Both the position numbers and the translations under genes were made by a program. From Chlamydiia bacterium (GTDB lineage: Bacteria > Chlamydiota > Chlamydiia > Chlamydiales > SM23-39): a stretch of DNA of 33,638 bases. Under the pieces are notes generated by a model that saw only the letters and a list, made by a program, of their open reading frames with translations, had not been told where the DNA came from and made no database searches. Positions 7,687-16,615 of the stretch are shown one piece after another (positions within the stretch are counted from its first letter, which is position 1; each line of letters starts with the position of its first letter). The stretch is taken from contig JACRBF010000009.1 in NCBI GenBank assembly GCA_016213175.1, forward strand, positions 1 through 33,638, written 5' to 3'.

Positions 7687-8373
7687 ATGAAAATCACCCC
7701 CAGCATACTAAGTATACCTCCTTATATATCAACGACGTGGAGAAATATCTCTGCTCTCCTTTCCGTAGAGGAGGAAGGGAGGTTCCGTCTCATCCTCTCA
7801 CTCCATGGGGGACAGAAAGTCGAAATTCCCAACCTCGACAAGGCCACCGTTACCGCCATCTTAGAAGCGCACGCCAGCTTTGCCGACCCGAGAGAGATTT
7901 CTCAGCAAACGCCCCCGACCCTCCCAACAAATCTGGTTAATTTCAACCTCCCCTTTGTACAAGAACACGGAGACACTCTGGATTCTGCAGCCGTGCTGCT
8001 ACAGCACAATCCGAGCCAAGTTCATTTTCCACAGCTCCCTCCCAGCGTACTGAAAAAAATCGCAGCTATAGCCAAAGCGTTCGGCCCTGAATACCTCACA
8101 GCTCTGGAAAAACCGCAACCCCACTGCAATTGCGTCTATTGCCAAGTCATGCATGCTGTGCAGACAGAAGGCCTTGCACCTGAGGAAGAGGAGATCTCTG
8201 CCAAGGATCTCGCATTTCGCGATTGGGACGTCGAACAGACAGCAGATAAGGTTTACACTGTCAAAAACCCCCTCGACACCAATGAACATTATAGCGTCTT
8301 TTTAGGGGAACCGCTCGGATGCACATGCGGTCATAAACATTGCGAACACATCCGCGCAGTACTTAATACCTGA
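7687..8373 (+). CDS. Hypothetical protein with two Cys/His clusters (C-terminal SWIM-like)
   Basis: The function of this 228-residue protein is not recognised. Two putative zinc sites can be seen: Cys147, Cys149, Cys152 and His156 in CNCVYCQVMH, and Cys212, Cys214, Cys219 and His221 in CTCGHKHCEH. The second has the CxCx4CxH spacing related to SWIM zinc fingers, which act in DNA, RNA or protein binding. The N-terminal 60 residues include a beta-rich stretch (FRLILSLHGGQKVEIP), and the middle has a Pro-rich linker. There is no signal peptide or membrane segment. The ATG at 7687 follows a strong promoter with a weak AAGG ribosome site. Its stop codon abuts the left end of a family A repeat. Confidence 0.72.
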   Translation: MKITPSILSIPPYISTTWRNISALLSVEEEGRFRLILSLHGGQKVEIPNLDKATVTAILEAHASFADPREISQQTPPTLPTNLVNFNLPFVQEHGDTLDSAAVLLQHNPSQVHFPQLPPSVLKKIAAIAKAFGPEYLTALEKPQPHCNCVYCQVMHAVQTEGLAPEEEEISAKDLAFRDWDVEQTADKVYTVKNPLDTNEHYSVFLGEPLGCTCGHKHCEHIRAVLNT

Positions 8374-8375
8374 TA

Positions 8376-8540
8376 TACCCGTTCCACCTCAGAGGCGCCC
8401 AAAGCAAATCGATTCAAATTCTCTCAAATCGAATAAAAAATCGAGGTTAATATTAAGTCAATATTGACCTCGACTTTTTTATTCCATTTTAGAGAGATTT
8501 CAATTCGATTTTCTTGGGTGCCTTTGAGGTGGAACGGGTA
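8376..8540. repeat. Family A palindromic repeat, complete copy 2
   Basis: This 165-bp element begins TACCCGTTCCACCTCAGAGG and ends with the matching inverted sequence at 8540. The two arms pair almost throughout, with the centre near 8457 (TTAATATTAAGTCAATATTGA). It is the reference copy for defining the family. It lies between two plus-strand genes, directly after the stop codon of the SWIM-like gene. The base pair to its left is TA, while to its right a second element end begins after TC. Confidence 0.93.
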
Positions 8541-8542
8541 TC

Positions 8543-8560
8543 TACCCGTTCCACCTCAAA
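8543..8560. repeat. Extra family A terminus, head-to-head with copy 2
   Basis: TACCCGTTCCACCTCAAA at 8543-8560 is the exact reverse complement of 8523-8540, the right end of copy 2, with only TC between. The sequence after it (ATGGCGATTTTACGG) does not continue the element. It is therefore a solitary terminus, either from a second insertion mostly deleted or from an aberrant excision. Confidence 0.8.
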
Positions 8561-8669
8561 ATGGCGATTTTACGGCGGCGAATCGTTGTGCAACTGGCTC
8601 ATTGAAAAAACTCTTGGTGATAAAAAGAGAACTGACTACTATGCTCTTTGGACTCCAAGGAGTAAGCTC

Positions 8670-9890
8670 ATGCCCTATTCAGTTTGTACGAAAATCGGTC
8701 TTTTTACTCTCATTTGCTGCGCATCTTCCATGCATGCATCGCCCCCTTCTACCCCAGCCTCCCAAACAAGCTCTGCAAAGAAAACGGAACATTACAAGTC
8801 ATTTACAGGAAAAGTTGCAGCGAGCAAAGTACGCCTTCGACTTAAACCGGATTTAGACAGCCACATCTTACGCCAAGTGAACAAGAACGAGCTTCTGCTT
8901 GTTGTCGGAGAAGAGGGCGATTTTTATGCGGTAGAACCACCCAAAGATACTAAAGGTTTTGTCTTTCGTAGTTATATCCTCGATGACAAAGTAGAAGCTC
9001 AAAGAGTCAATGTGCGTCTTGAACCCCATGTCGACGCGCCGATCATCGGACAACTGCATACTGGAGATACGGTAAAAGGACAACCCTGCGCCCTCAATCA
9101 TAAATGGCTAGCAATCGCACCACCGAAAGGAACTCGCTTTTATGTATCGAAGGAGTATCTCGTTCAAGCAGGCGGACCCGATTATATCGTGACCATGGAA
9201 AGGCGCAAGGCCCAGGTCGAGGAAATTCTCAATTCCGCGTTCCTCATGGCAGAGACAGAGTGTAAAAAGCCTTATGAAGAGATGTCCCTTCAACCGGTCA
9301 GCGAAAAATTCCAGACCATTTTACGCAGCTTTTCCGATTTTCCCGAGGCCCTCTCTCAGGCAAAAGAAGCGCTTGCCCTTTTGAAAGAGACGTACCTCAA
9401 TAAGAAAATTGCCTTTCTGGAAGCGAAAGCGGAACTATCTCCTACTGCGAAAGAAGAACTCCTCGCCAAACACAGGGCCGAAAATACGGACCTATTTATC
9501 AATGCCCCTGTCATCGTTGATCCCAATCTCTGGAACAAGCGCCCTACGAAACAGGAAACGGGAGGAAAACCCCATACCTGGAGCGCATTGGAAGAATCAC
9601 TCTATTTGAGCTGGACAGCGTTTCATTCGGACAAGAAAATCGATGATTATTATATGGAACAAAAGGCCAATGCCGCCGTACTGAGCGGCCGCCTTGAACC
9701 ATATACAGATTCAGTCAAAGATCGTCCTGGAGACTTTCTCTTACGGAATGACCAAGGCATTCTTGCGTATCTCTATAGCACACAGATTGATCTCTCCCAA
9801 TACATTGAGCAAGAAGTTACCGTCTCGGTCAGCCCAAGACCCAATAACCATTTCGCCTTTCCCGCCTATTTTGTGTTAGGGGTTGAATGA
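8670..9890 (+). CDS. Exported protein with two bacterial SH3-like domains
   Basis: The 406-residue product begins with a signal peptide (MPYSVCTKIGLFTLICCASS), then a Ser/Pro/Thr-rich linker. Two SH3-like repeats follow: about residues 45-105 (VRLRLKPDLDSHILRQVNKNE) and 107-165 (VNVRLEPHVDAPIIGQL). The middle is helical (about 175-290), and the C-terminal part is a compact domain with TWSALEESLYLSWTAF and a beta-rich end. SH3_3 domains often bind peptidoglycan or cell-envelope peptides. The ATG at 8670 was chosen because AAGGAG lies at the right distance and a signal peptide starts there; the frame runs back to 8514 through the family A repeat, but that part is repeat-derived. The function is probably envelope-related. 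Confidence 0.82.
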   Translation: MPYSVCTKIGLFTLICCASSMHASPPSTPASQTSSAKKTEHYKSFTGKVAASKVRLRLKPDLDSHILRQVNKNELLLVVGEEGDFYAVEPPKDTKGFVFRSYILDDKVEAQRVNVRLEPHVDAPIIGQLHTGDTVKGQPCALNHKWLAIAPPKGTRFYVSKEYLVQAGGPDYIVTMERRKAQVEEILNSAFLMAETECKKPYEEMSLQPVSEKFQTILRSFSDFPEALSQAKEALALLKETYLNKKIAFLEAKAELSPTAKEELLAKHRAENTDLFINAPVIVDPNLWNKRPTKQETGGKPHTWSALEESLYLSWTAFHSDKKIDDYYMEQKANAAVLSGRLEPYTDSVKDRPGDFLLRNDQGILAYLYSTQIDLSQYIEQEVTVSVSPRPNNHFAFPAYFVLGVE

Positions 9891-9949
9891 TGAGACAACC
9901 GGCAAAACAATCCACTGCGACCGGTTGCGTTTGGTGTATATCGAATGTA

Positions 9950-10354
9950 TTATTTGTTCATTGAATATATGAATAAACTCACTGCGGCAAAGAGTCCAGC
10001 AAATAGAGGGAGAGCAATGCTTTTTTCCTGTGTCCAGCGAAGTTGTCTCTGCATCTCCCTGCACTCCTGTAGTTTTCTGGATCGTTCAAATATGTTTTTT
10101 ACATCTAACGCTTCTCTTTTCTGAACCAGGGCAGCGCGGAGCTGCGCAATCTGATTATAAAGCGCTTCGATTTTTTGAAGCCGCTCAGAGAATGATTGTT
10201 CATGCAGCTTGTATTGTGCGATATGTGCATCGGCCAACCGTTCGATTTGAGCGCTATTGAGACATCCAAGCCGCCTCGCTTCCTCAAGGGTGCTCCGAGG
10301 AGGTTCATATTGGGATGGAGAAATAGTAAAATTACGATCAAAGTGAATAGACAT
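9950..10354 (-). CDS. Hypothetical coiled-coil protein with C-terminal membrane anchor
   Basis: The function of this 134-residue protein is not recognised. Residues 35-110 are strongly helical with heptad character and many Gln, Glu, Arg and Leu residues, and residues 113-131 (ALPLFAGLFAAVSLFIY) form one membrane helix, followed only by SMNK. This tail-anchored layout resembles many small chlamydial membrane or inclusion-associated proteins, but no bilobed inclusion-membrane domain is present. The ATG at 10354 has no clear ribosome site; the upstream sequence is AT-rich with a TATATTATA stretch that could act as a -10 element. It is convergent with the SH3 gene, separated by 59 nt. Confidence 0.65.
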   Translation of the reverse strand: MSIHFDRNFTISPSQYEPPRSTLEEARRLGCLNSAQIERLADAHIAQYKLHEQSFSERLQKIEALYNQIAQLRAALVQKREALDVKNIFERSRKLQECREMQRQLRWTQEKSIALPLFAGLFAAVSLFIYSMNK

Positions 10355-10583
10355 AAAACAAGTATAATATAACTATTTTTAAATTACAAATCAATTAAAC
10401 GTCATTGATAAAATGAGCTTATCCCAGTAATCTATCCATCCAAAAAGTTATCAGGTCGAAGGTCAAAAAACCTCTCCAGTAACGCGCCCTTCTCTCCCAG
10501 CGAACAGCTAGCCGCCTGAATTTTCTCTGCAGCCAAGAAATCGCAATTCATGTTACAATTACTGGCAAACCCGGGAGGAACAA

Positions 10584-11051
10584 ATGGCCGTAAGTATCTC
10601 GAGTCATGCGATGTCGCGCCTGGGCACATGGAGAAATCCGCAAGGAATTGAAAAAGAGCCAGAAATAATAAATCGCACATGCCACACAACGATAGAATTT
10701 AATTTTGAACCAAGGTCAAAAATAAATTATCCAAAGCACATTTTGAAGGTAATTGCCACTGAAGTAGGATTAGGCGTCCTCGCTACTACGGCGATTATAG
10801 AAACGATCGCATATGCGAGCCTAACCTTTCTCTCTCTTTGCCTATTCCCAGTCACCGATAGACCCTGCAAATTCTTTGCACACCTATTACAAAGCAGCGC
10901 ATTCACCGTAATTTGGTCAGTTGCTGACTTTCTTTATTACAACTTGTTTTATATTAATATTTTAACACAAGAAAAAAATGCTCGTCTATTCGCTAGCTAT
11001 ATCCAATGCAGCCCACCAATGTCAGTAGACACTTACAACTGCGCTCACTAA
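10584..11051 (+). CDS. Hypothetical membrane protein
   Basis: The function of this 155-residue protein is not recognised. About 50 polar N-terminal residues are followed by two hydrophobic segments (about 58-89 and 101-124) and a short Cys-containing tail. A long hydrophobic hairpin like this resembles the bilobed domain of chlamydial inclusion membrane proteins, which is only a suggestion. The start is well supported by GGGAGG (10573-10578) ahead of the ATG at 10584, and an extended -10 (TGTTACAAT, 10551-10559) lies upstream. The final His codon and TAA stop lie within a family B repeat, exactly as in the unrelated gene ending at 18788. The 229-nt region before it holds no gene that I can support. 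Confidence 0.62.
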   Translation: MAVSISSHAMSRLGTWRNPQGIEKEPEIINRTCHTTIEFNFEPRSKINYPKHILKVIATEVGLGVLATTAIIETIAYASLTFLSLCLFPVTDRPCKFFAHLLQSSAFTVIWSVADFLYYNLFYINILTQEKNARLFASYIQCSPPMSVDTYNCAH

Positions 11052-11149
11052 GAGACCGTTAACGGATTTGGTTTCTATCGATTTTCGGGACCTTTTGAGC
11101 CGATTTTCGATTCAAAATTGGGGGGCAATATCAACATCCAGTATATTGC
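11046..11149. repeat. Family B palindromic repeat, copy truncated after the apex
   Basis: This copy runs from CACTAAGAGACCGTTAACGG through CCGATTTTCGATTCAAAATT and the G-run to the apex (ATCAACATCCAGTATATTGC), where it stops after only 8 nt of the right arm. The outer left arm is diverged from the copy at 1758, but the inner 40 nt are nearly identical. It lies between the convergent 155-residue membrane protein gene and rmuC and contains the stop codons of both. Confidence 0.85.
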
Positions 11150-12303
11150 TTCGTAACAACCATCGTACGGGCTACCTTTTCGATTTGCTCAGCCTCGGGC
11201 AGATCCCTCACGATGTGACCGGTTTCTTTCAACTTACGAGCGCTGACGAGTACGCGTGATTCGAAAGAGGCTGCACTCTGATTGAACGCCTCGACAGCCC
11301 CATTTAGATTTTTGCCAACCTTATTCCAATGCTCGCAAAATACGCCAATCCTCTCGTAGAGTTCTAACCCCAACTGAGAAATTTCCTTGGCGCTTTTAGA
11401 CAATCCCTCCTGTTTCCAGGTGAGTGCTATAGCGCGTAAAATAGCGATAAGCGTAGTGGGTGTTGCCACTAAAACATTATGATCAGCGCCCGTTTCGATG
11501 AGCGATGGATCCACTTGAAGCGCTGCACTGAAAAAAGCCTCAGCAGGTAAAAAAAGAATCACACACTCAGGCGCAGCATCAAATTGTTTCCAATATTCTT
11601 TGGCGGACAGATCTTTAATGTGTTTACGTAATGAAGAGGCGTGCTCTTGCAACTTTACTTTTCGAAGGGATTCATCCCCTGCATCGGATGCATCGAGATA
11701 GGAATGTAGCGGTGTTTTCGCATCAATGACGATGTGCCTTTGTCCAGGAAGGCGGATAAGAAGATCGGGACGCCAGACTTTGCCGTTATCCTCAACCATT
11801 TTTTGTTCGAAGAAATCGCAATGATTCAACATCCCCGCAAGCTCCACCACACGTCTGAGGTGCACTTGTCCCCACGATCCGCGCATCTGTGGAGAGCGGA
11901 GAGCCTGCACTAAATGAGCCGTTTCTCTTCGCAGTTCATTTTCTGAGGCCACCAACCCTTCGAGTTGCTTTGAAAGCGCGGCATAGGCGCCCTCGCGCCT
12001 TTTTTCCAAATCGCGCTGGTGTCCATCGAGTTTTTGCAGCGCCTCTTTAAGAGGTTGCACAGAGGAATCTATCGCTTTTTGACGCCCCTCCAAATCGACC
12101 TTCGCGCTCTCTTGATATTTTTCCAAAGAGTTTTTGGCCAAATTCAAAAAAACGCGTGAATTTTGTTCGGCTACCTCAAAAGAGAGCGCCTGAAAAGCAT
12201 CTTTCATTTGCGCCTCGGACAGTTTGAGGCGCCTGTGAATGGCAAATCCTAAGCCAGCAACGCACAAAAGGAAGCAAAGACTGCCGAATAAAACCCAAAT
12301 CAT
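11131..12303 (-). CDS. rmuC: DNA recombination protein RmuC homologue
   Basis: The 390-residue protein has an N-terminal membrane helix (IWVLFGSLCFLLCVAGLGFAI), a long coiled coil (about 30-125) and the RmuC domain (about 130-340). The domain includes GSWGQVHLRRVVELAGM, RPDLLIRLPGQRHIVIDAKTP and ECVILFLPAEAFFSAAL. The PD...IDAK pattern resembles restriction-type nuclease folds. RmuC is linked to limiting DNA inversions at short inverted repeats, which is notable in a window rich in palindromes. Its last residues (QYTGC) and stop lie in the apex of a family B repeat. The start codon overlaps the pssA stop by 4 nt (ATGA), implying coupling; pssA is upstream in the operon. Confidence 0.92.
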   Translation of the reverse strand: MIWVLFGSLCFLLCVAGLGFAIHRRLKLSEAQMKDAFQALSFEVAEQNSRVFLNLAKNSLEKYQESAKVDLEGRQKAIDSSVQPLKEALQKLDGHQRDLEKRREGAYAALSKQLEGLVASENELRRETAHLVQALRSPQMRGSWGQVHLRRVVELAGMLNHCDFFEQKMVEDNGKVWRPDLLIRLPGQRHIVIDAKTPLHSYLDASDAGDESLRKVKLQEHASSLRKHIKDLSAKEYWKQFDAAPECVILFLPAEAFFSAALQVDPSLIETGADHNVLVATPTTLIAILRAIALTWKQEGLSKSAKEISQLGLELYERIGVFCEHWNKVGKNLNGAVEAFNQSAASFESRVLVSARKLKETGHIVRDLPEAEQIEKVARTMVVTKQYTGC

Positions 12304-13145
12304 CCGTTATTCTCATAATCATCCGGTTCCGGTTCAAAGTCTTCCAATGTCTTCGATCTTTTCCCTGCGATCAGTCGAATGAGGGAAAGTACAAGCGCCA
12401 CTACTACATAGCTCCACGCAGCAAGCGCTAAGATAACGGCGAAAAAATACAGGATGCCATAGAGGACAAAGACGGCCGTAATTACGGTGAGGAATGCGAG
12501 GTGAAACGAGGGAATTCTAAAGTGGAGCATTTTGAGACTGGGGAATTTTAGCCTGCACACCATCAGGTAGCCCAAAAACACCATCACACAAGTAAGGGTA
12601 ATAGAAAGCTGCGGTTTAGAAAGGTCGATCCACTGTTTCAGCCAAGGAGAGAGGAAGAGCAAATTCGCAGAGACAGCAGCCGCAGCCGCAGCCGGAATCG
12701 GCAAACCGGTGAAGTGCTTTTTCTGTGCCACTTGTAAATCGATGTTTCCCTTTGCCTCAGAAGTTTTTACGCTAAATCGCACAAGACGGAGCACGCCGCA
12801 TAGGGAATAGATCATGGCACCTGTCGCGCTTGCAAAAGAGAGTAAAGTTCCCTGTTCAAGAGATAATGTCTTCAGCATCAGAACGGAAGGAGCGACTCCA
12901 AAGGAGACTGCATCGGCGAGAGAGTCGAAGACAAAACCAAATTCACTCTCTGCATGAATGGCTCTTGCTAAAGCCCCATCGATGAAATCAGCAAAGGCCG
13001 CCACAAGAAGTAAAAAAGCCGATGTTTGCACAACCTCGTAATCTCCTCCACCAGGCTCTAACATGTTGATCTTGAAGATAACAAATAGACCGCAGGCAAG
13101 AGAAAAAGCCGTCACAATATTTGGAACGAGGTAGACACGCTTCAT
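12300..13145 (-). CDS. pssA: CDP-diacylglycerol-serine O-phosphatidyltransferase
   Basis: The 281-residue polytopic membrane enzyme carries the full CDP-alcohol phosphatidyltransferase motif: Asp56-Gly57, Ala-Arg, Gly70, Asp74 and Asp78 in DGALARAIHAESEFGFVFD plus SLAD. It makes phosphatidylserine from CDP-diacylglycerol and serine, the first step to phosphatidylethanolamine. The segment PNIVTAFSLACGLF near the N-terminus is typical of the bacterial PssA type. The start at ATG 13145 fits family N-termini (MKRVYLVPNIVTAF), but its GAAGG is very close to the ATG; an upstream GTG (13169) or TTG (13193) is possible. It overlaps rmuC by 4 nt, the same order as in Chlamydia. It is divergent from nrdA. 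Confidence 0.93.
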   Translation of the reverse strand: MKRVYLVPNIVTAFSLACGLFVIFKINMLEPGGGDYEVVQTSAFLLLVAAFADFIDGALARAIHAESEFGFVFDSLADAVSFGVAPSVLMLKTLSLEQGTLLSFASATGAMIYSLCGVLRLVRFSVKTSEAKGNIDLQVAQKKHFTGLPIPAAAAAAVSANLLFLSPWLKQWIDLSKPQLSITLTCVMVFLGYLMVCRLKFPSLKMLHFRIPSFHLAFLTVITAVFVLYGILYFFAVILALAAWSYVVVALVLSLIRLIAGKRSKTLEDFEPEPDDYENNG

Positions 13146-13298
13146 ACCTTCAGAGTAACAGGTTTTCACAAGGCAAGGAAGAGCCTTTTTCAAGGCATAA
13201 GAAGACCCCCTTCCTTTTTAACGCTTTTTTCGCTACCTTCATCCTCCATATCGCTGTAAGCCAGAAGCCTGTATTTTTTCTGGACTTGAAAAGAAAGA

Positions 13299-13347
13299 CT
13301 ACAATATATAGTGTATCTAGAACACAATGCCCTACCAGATATGGTAG
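13299..13347 (+). promoter_or_regulatory. Probable tandem NrdR boxes upstream of nrdAB
   Basis: CTACAATATATAGTGT (13299-13314) matches the NrdR box consensus acaCwATATATwGtgt at 14 of 16 positions, including the whole core. A second, weaker site CTACCAGATATGGTAG (13332-13347) is nearly palindromic and begins 33 bp later, three helical turns, as in classic paired NrdR boxes. NrdR is the ATP/dATP-sensing repressor of ribonucleotide reductase genes. A possible -35 TTGAAA (13287-13292) with TATAGT inside the first box would let bound NrdR block RNA polymerase. Confidence 0.75.
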
Positions 13348-13385
13348 GTATGGCAAAAAAGAATCTCACAAGAACGGGGCGATCT

Positions 13386-16300
13386 ATGACGAGAAAAACT
13401 GATACGACGACGTCTTTTTTAGAATCTATTCCCACAAAGACAGCCTCCAAAAAAGGGGCGGCTTCCAGGGAAATTTCTTATGCAGTTGTGAAACGGAATG
13501 GAACTCTTGTTCCCTTCAAGCGCGAACGCATTTTGAAGGCGATTGAATCAGCTTTTCGAGACACCAAAAATACTCCAGCACCTGCTTTCTTGGAGCCTGA
13601 ATGCCAACAAGCCATTGAACAGATCACCGATCTCGTCGTGAAACAAGTGCTCCACCTGGCTGCCAAGGGAGCCTCCCTCACTGTGGAAGGAATCCAAGAC
13701 GTCGTCGAAGTATCGCTCATGAAACATGGCTATCACGATGTTGCGAGAGACTATATTCTTTACAGAGACAGTCGCAAAACCACACGCGAAGGCTCCGTCC
13801 TCAATTTAAAGATTTTCCGCAGAGATAAGACCACCCCCGCCCGTTTCAACCCCATGCGGATCGCCTCCTCGATCGAAAGAGCGTTCCGCAGAGCGCGCAA
13901 TATCGAAGAACAATCGCCCGATGAAGTGATTGCCTCAGTCAATCTCCTCACGCGGCGCATCGTCTCAGAAATTGCCGACATTGCAGCAAAAGGAGATCTC
14001 CTCTACATCGACATGGTGGAGGATCGGATTGAGCGCGAACTCATGGGAGAAAAATATTTCGATGTAGCCAAGCAGTACATCCTATACAGGGCGGAAAAAG
14101 CCAAGCGGCAAGAAACTCTGCAGCCTTCCCCGACGCCTACTGATGAAAATATTCCCGTTCGTCAATTTGATATCCTCACAGCCGATAGCGGCATTCTCAC
14201 AATCACCGAAACCATGTTAAAGGCCAAACTCTCCTTCGCCTGCCGTGGACTAGGAGCGCAAGTATCCGTAAATGAACTCCTTGAAACTGCTGTAACGCAG
14301 TTCTATAGCGGCATGAAGGAACATGAGGTCGATTTAGCTACGATTTTCTCAGCCAAATCGAAAATCGAAAAAGATCCTGCCTATGCGCTAGTAGCATCCC
14401 GTCTTCTCCTCGATGTGCTCTACCGCGAAACGGTAGGATTGCCCTCTTCAGACTCGACCCTGCCCAAGGCGCACCGCACCTATTTTAAAAAATATGTGAA
14501 GCAAGCAATCGGCCTTGCCAGACTCTCTCCCAAACTCCTTGATTTCGATCTCGATGAACTGAGCCACGCGATGGATCTTACCCGTGACGATCTCTTCGGC
14601 TATCTCGGTTTGCAGACGCTCTACGACCGCTATTTCATCCATCAAGAGCAACGCAGACTAGAAACGCCGCAAATTTTCTGGATGCGTGTTGCGATGGGGC
14701 TATCTCTCAATGAGGGCGAACAGAAAAATAAACGGGCGATCGAATTTTACAATATCCTCTCCGAATTCTATTTCACCTCAAGCACCCCCACCCTTTTCAA
14801 CGCGGGTACGCTCCACTCTCAACTCAGCTCCTGCTATCTCTCAACAATCAAAGACGATCTTCACCACATCTTCAAGGTGATCGCAGACGATGCGCAGCTC
14901 TCCAAGTGGGCAGGCGGCATCGGCAACGATTGGACTCATGTACGCGCCACCGGTGCCAGCATCAAAGGAACGAACGGAACCTCCCAGGGCGTAATCCCCT
15001 TCTTAAAAGTCGCAAACGATACAGCAGTAGCAGTCAATCAGGGAGGAAAACGCAAGGGCGCAATGTGCGCGTACTTAGAGACTTGGCATCTCGATATCGA
15101 GGATTTTCTCGAGCTGAGGAAAAATACGGGCGACGAGCGCAGGCGCACGCACGACATGAATACGGCCAATTGGATTCCCGATCTCTTCATGAAGCGGGTA
15201 CGGGAAGGCAGCATGTGGACCCTTTTTAGCCCAAGCGACGTACCCGATCTCCACGATCTCTATGGAACTGCTTTTGAAAAGCGCTACAGCGCTTACGAAA
15301 AACTCGCAGAGGATGGAAAACTCAAGCTCCACAAAAAAGTGGAGGCAGTGCAACTGTGGCGCAAAATGCTCAGCATGCTCTTTGAAACAGGCCATCCTTG
15401 GATCACATTCAAAGATCCTTCCAATATCCGTTCGCCTCAGGATCATGTAGGCGTTGTCCACTCCTCCAATCTCTGCACGGAGATTCTCCTCAACTCCTCG
15501 GAAAGCGAAACCGCTGTTTGCAACCTTGGCTCCATCAATCTTGCCAAACACACGACAGCTAAAGGACTCGACGAGGCGCGTTTAGGCCAGACGGTAAAAA
15601 CAGCTATCAGAATGCTAGACAATGTGATCGATATCAATTTTTACCCCACTGTAGAGGCCAAAAACTCCAACCTGCGCCACCGTCCTGTAGGTCTTGGCCT
15701 TATGGGATTCCAAGATGCTCTCTACCTACAAAACATCAGTTTTGCCAGCCACAAGGCTGTCGAATTTGCAGATAAAAGCATGGAGATGATTGCTTATTAT
15801 GCGATTCTCGGCTCTTCAGAACTTGCGGCAGAACGAGGCGCCTATCCTACCTATAAAGGATCGAAGTGGGATAAAGGGCTTCTTCCCCTAGATACGATCG
15901 AGCTTCTTGAGCAGGAGCGCGGAGTCAAGATAGACATCGACCGCTCTATGTCGATGAACTGGGAGCCTGTCAGAGCCTCCATCAAAAAACACGGGATGCG
16001 CAATTCCAATACGATGGCCATCGCACCCACGGCAACCATCGGCAATATTTCCGGCGTTGTGCCTGCAAATGAACCGATTTACAAACACCTTTTCGTCAAA
16101 TCGAATCTCTCGGGAGAGTTCACCATTGTAAATCCTCACCTAGTCAACACACTGAAACAGATCAATCTCTGGGATGAAGAGATGATCGACGATCTCAAAT
16201 ATTTCGATGGAGCAATCCGAGAAATTGAGAGAATCCCCACAGAAGTAAAGAACCTATTTCTCACCGCCTTTGAGATCGAGCCAGAGTGGATTCTAGAGGC

Positions 16301-16604
16301 CGCTGCAAGACGGCAAAAATGGCTGGATATGGGGCAATCGCTCAACCTGTATCTCGCAGAACCAAGTGGCAAGAAGCTTCACCAAATGTATATGCTCGCC
16401 TGGGAAAAGGGGTTGAAGACGACCTACTATCTTCGAACTCTCGGCGCTACCCAGATCGAAAAATCGACCATGGATATCAATAAGCGCGGCCTGCAACCCC
16501 GTTGGATGAAAAATAAATCAGCCTCGAGCAATGTACAAGTTGTTCGAGATGAAGAACCCCCCAAGGCATGCACTTTGGGCGAAGCATGTGAAAGCTGTCA
16601 ATAA
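13386..16604 (+). CDS. nrdA: Class I ribonucleoside-diphosphate reductase, large subunit
   Basis: The 1072-residue catalytic subunit reduces ribonucleotides to deoxyribonucleotides. It starts with two ATP-cone domains (about residues 30-120 and 130-240), as in chlamydial NrdA, for allosteric control by ATP and dATP. Catalytic residues are Cys483 (SSCYLST), Cys697 in SSNLCTEI and Cys712 in [10 protein letters not shown]. Tyr1014 and Tyr1015 of the radical path lie in KTTYYLRT, and the swinging C-terminal thiols are in [11 protein letters not shown] (Cys1062, Cys1068, Cys1071). The start is uncertain: ATG 13386 follows a GGGG motif, while ATG 13350 lies right after the second NrdR box. It is followed 11 nt later by nrdB. 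Confidence 0.95.
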   Translation: MTRKTDTTTSFLESIPTKTASKKGAASREISYAVVKRNGTLVPFKRERILKAIESAFRDTKNTPAPAFLEPECQQAIEQITDLVVKQVLHLAAKGASLTVEGIQDVVEVSLMKHGYHDVARDYILYRDSRKTTREGSVLNLKIFRRDKTTPARFNPMRIASSIERAFRRARNIEEQSPDEVIASVNLLTRRIVSEIADIAAKGDLLYIDMVEDRIERELMGEKYFDVAKQYILYRAEKAKRQETLQPSPTPTDENIPVRQFDILTADSGILTITETMLKAKLSFACRGLGAQVSVNELLETAVTQFYSGMKEHEVDLATIFSAKSKIEKDPAYALVASRLLLDVLYRETVGLPSSDSTLPKAHRTYFKKYVKQAIGLARLSPKLLDFDLDELSHAMDLTRDDLFGYLGLQTLYDRYFIHQEQRRLETPQIFWMRVAMGLSLNEGEQKNKRAIEFYNILSEFYFTSSTPTLFNAGTLHSQLSSCYLSTIKDDLHHIFKVIADDAQLSKWAGGIGNDWTHVRATGASIKGTNGTSQGVIPFLKVANDTAVAVNQGGKRKGAMCAYLETWHLDIEDFLELRKNTGDERRRTHDMNTANWIPDLFMKRVREGSMWTLFSPSDVPDLHDLYGTAFEKRYSAYEKLAEDGKLKLHKKVEAVQLWRKMLSMLFETGHPWITFKDPSNIRSPQDHVGVVHSSNLCTEILLNSSESETAVCNLGSINLAKHTTAKGLDEARLGQTVKTAIRMLDNVIDINFYPTVEAKNSNLRHRPVGLGLMGFQDALYLQNISFASHKAVEFADKSMEMIAYYAILGSSELAAERGAYPTYKGSKWDKGLLPLDTIELLEQERGVKIDIDRSMSMNWEPVRASIKKHGMRNSNTMAIAPTATIGNISGVVPANEPIYKHLFVKSNLSGEFTIVNPHLVNTLKQINLWDEEMIDDLKYFDGAIREIERIPTEVKNLFLTAFEIEPEWILEAAARRQKWLDMGQSLNLYLAEPSGKKLHQMYMLAWEKGLKTTYYLRTLGATQIEKSTMDINKRGLQPRWMKNKSASSNVQVVRDEEPPKACTLGEACESCQ

Positions 16605-16615
16605 AAGGGAAAGTT

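Noticed and set aside
8514-8669. N-terminal extension of the SH3-domain protein
   Set aside because: The extension is encoded by the repeat end and lacks a ribosome site. The ATG at 8670 has AAGGAG and begins a signal peptide.
10432-10548. Minus-strand frame in the gap before the 155-residue membrane protein gene
   Set aside because: There is no ribosome site, the possible product is only about 38 residues, and no family resemblance was seen. A decayed gene fragment is possible but not supported.
15075-15551. Long minus-strand open frames opposite nrdA
   Set aside because: The plus strand clearly encodes catalytic motifs of NrdA here; the antisense frames are by-products of its codon use.
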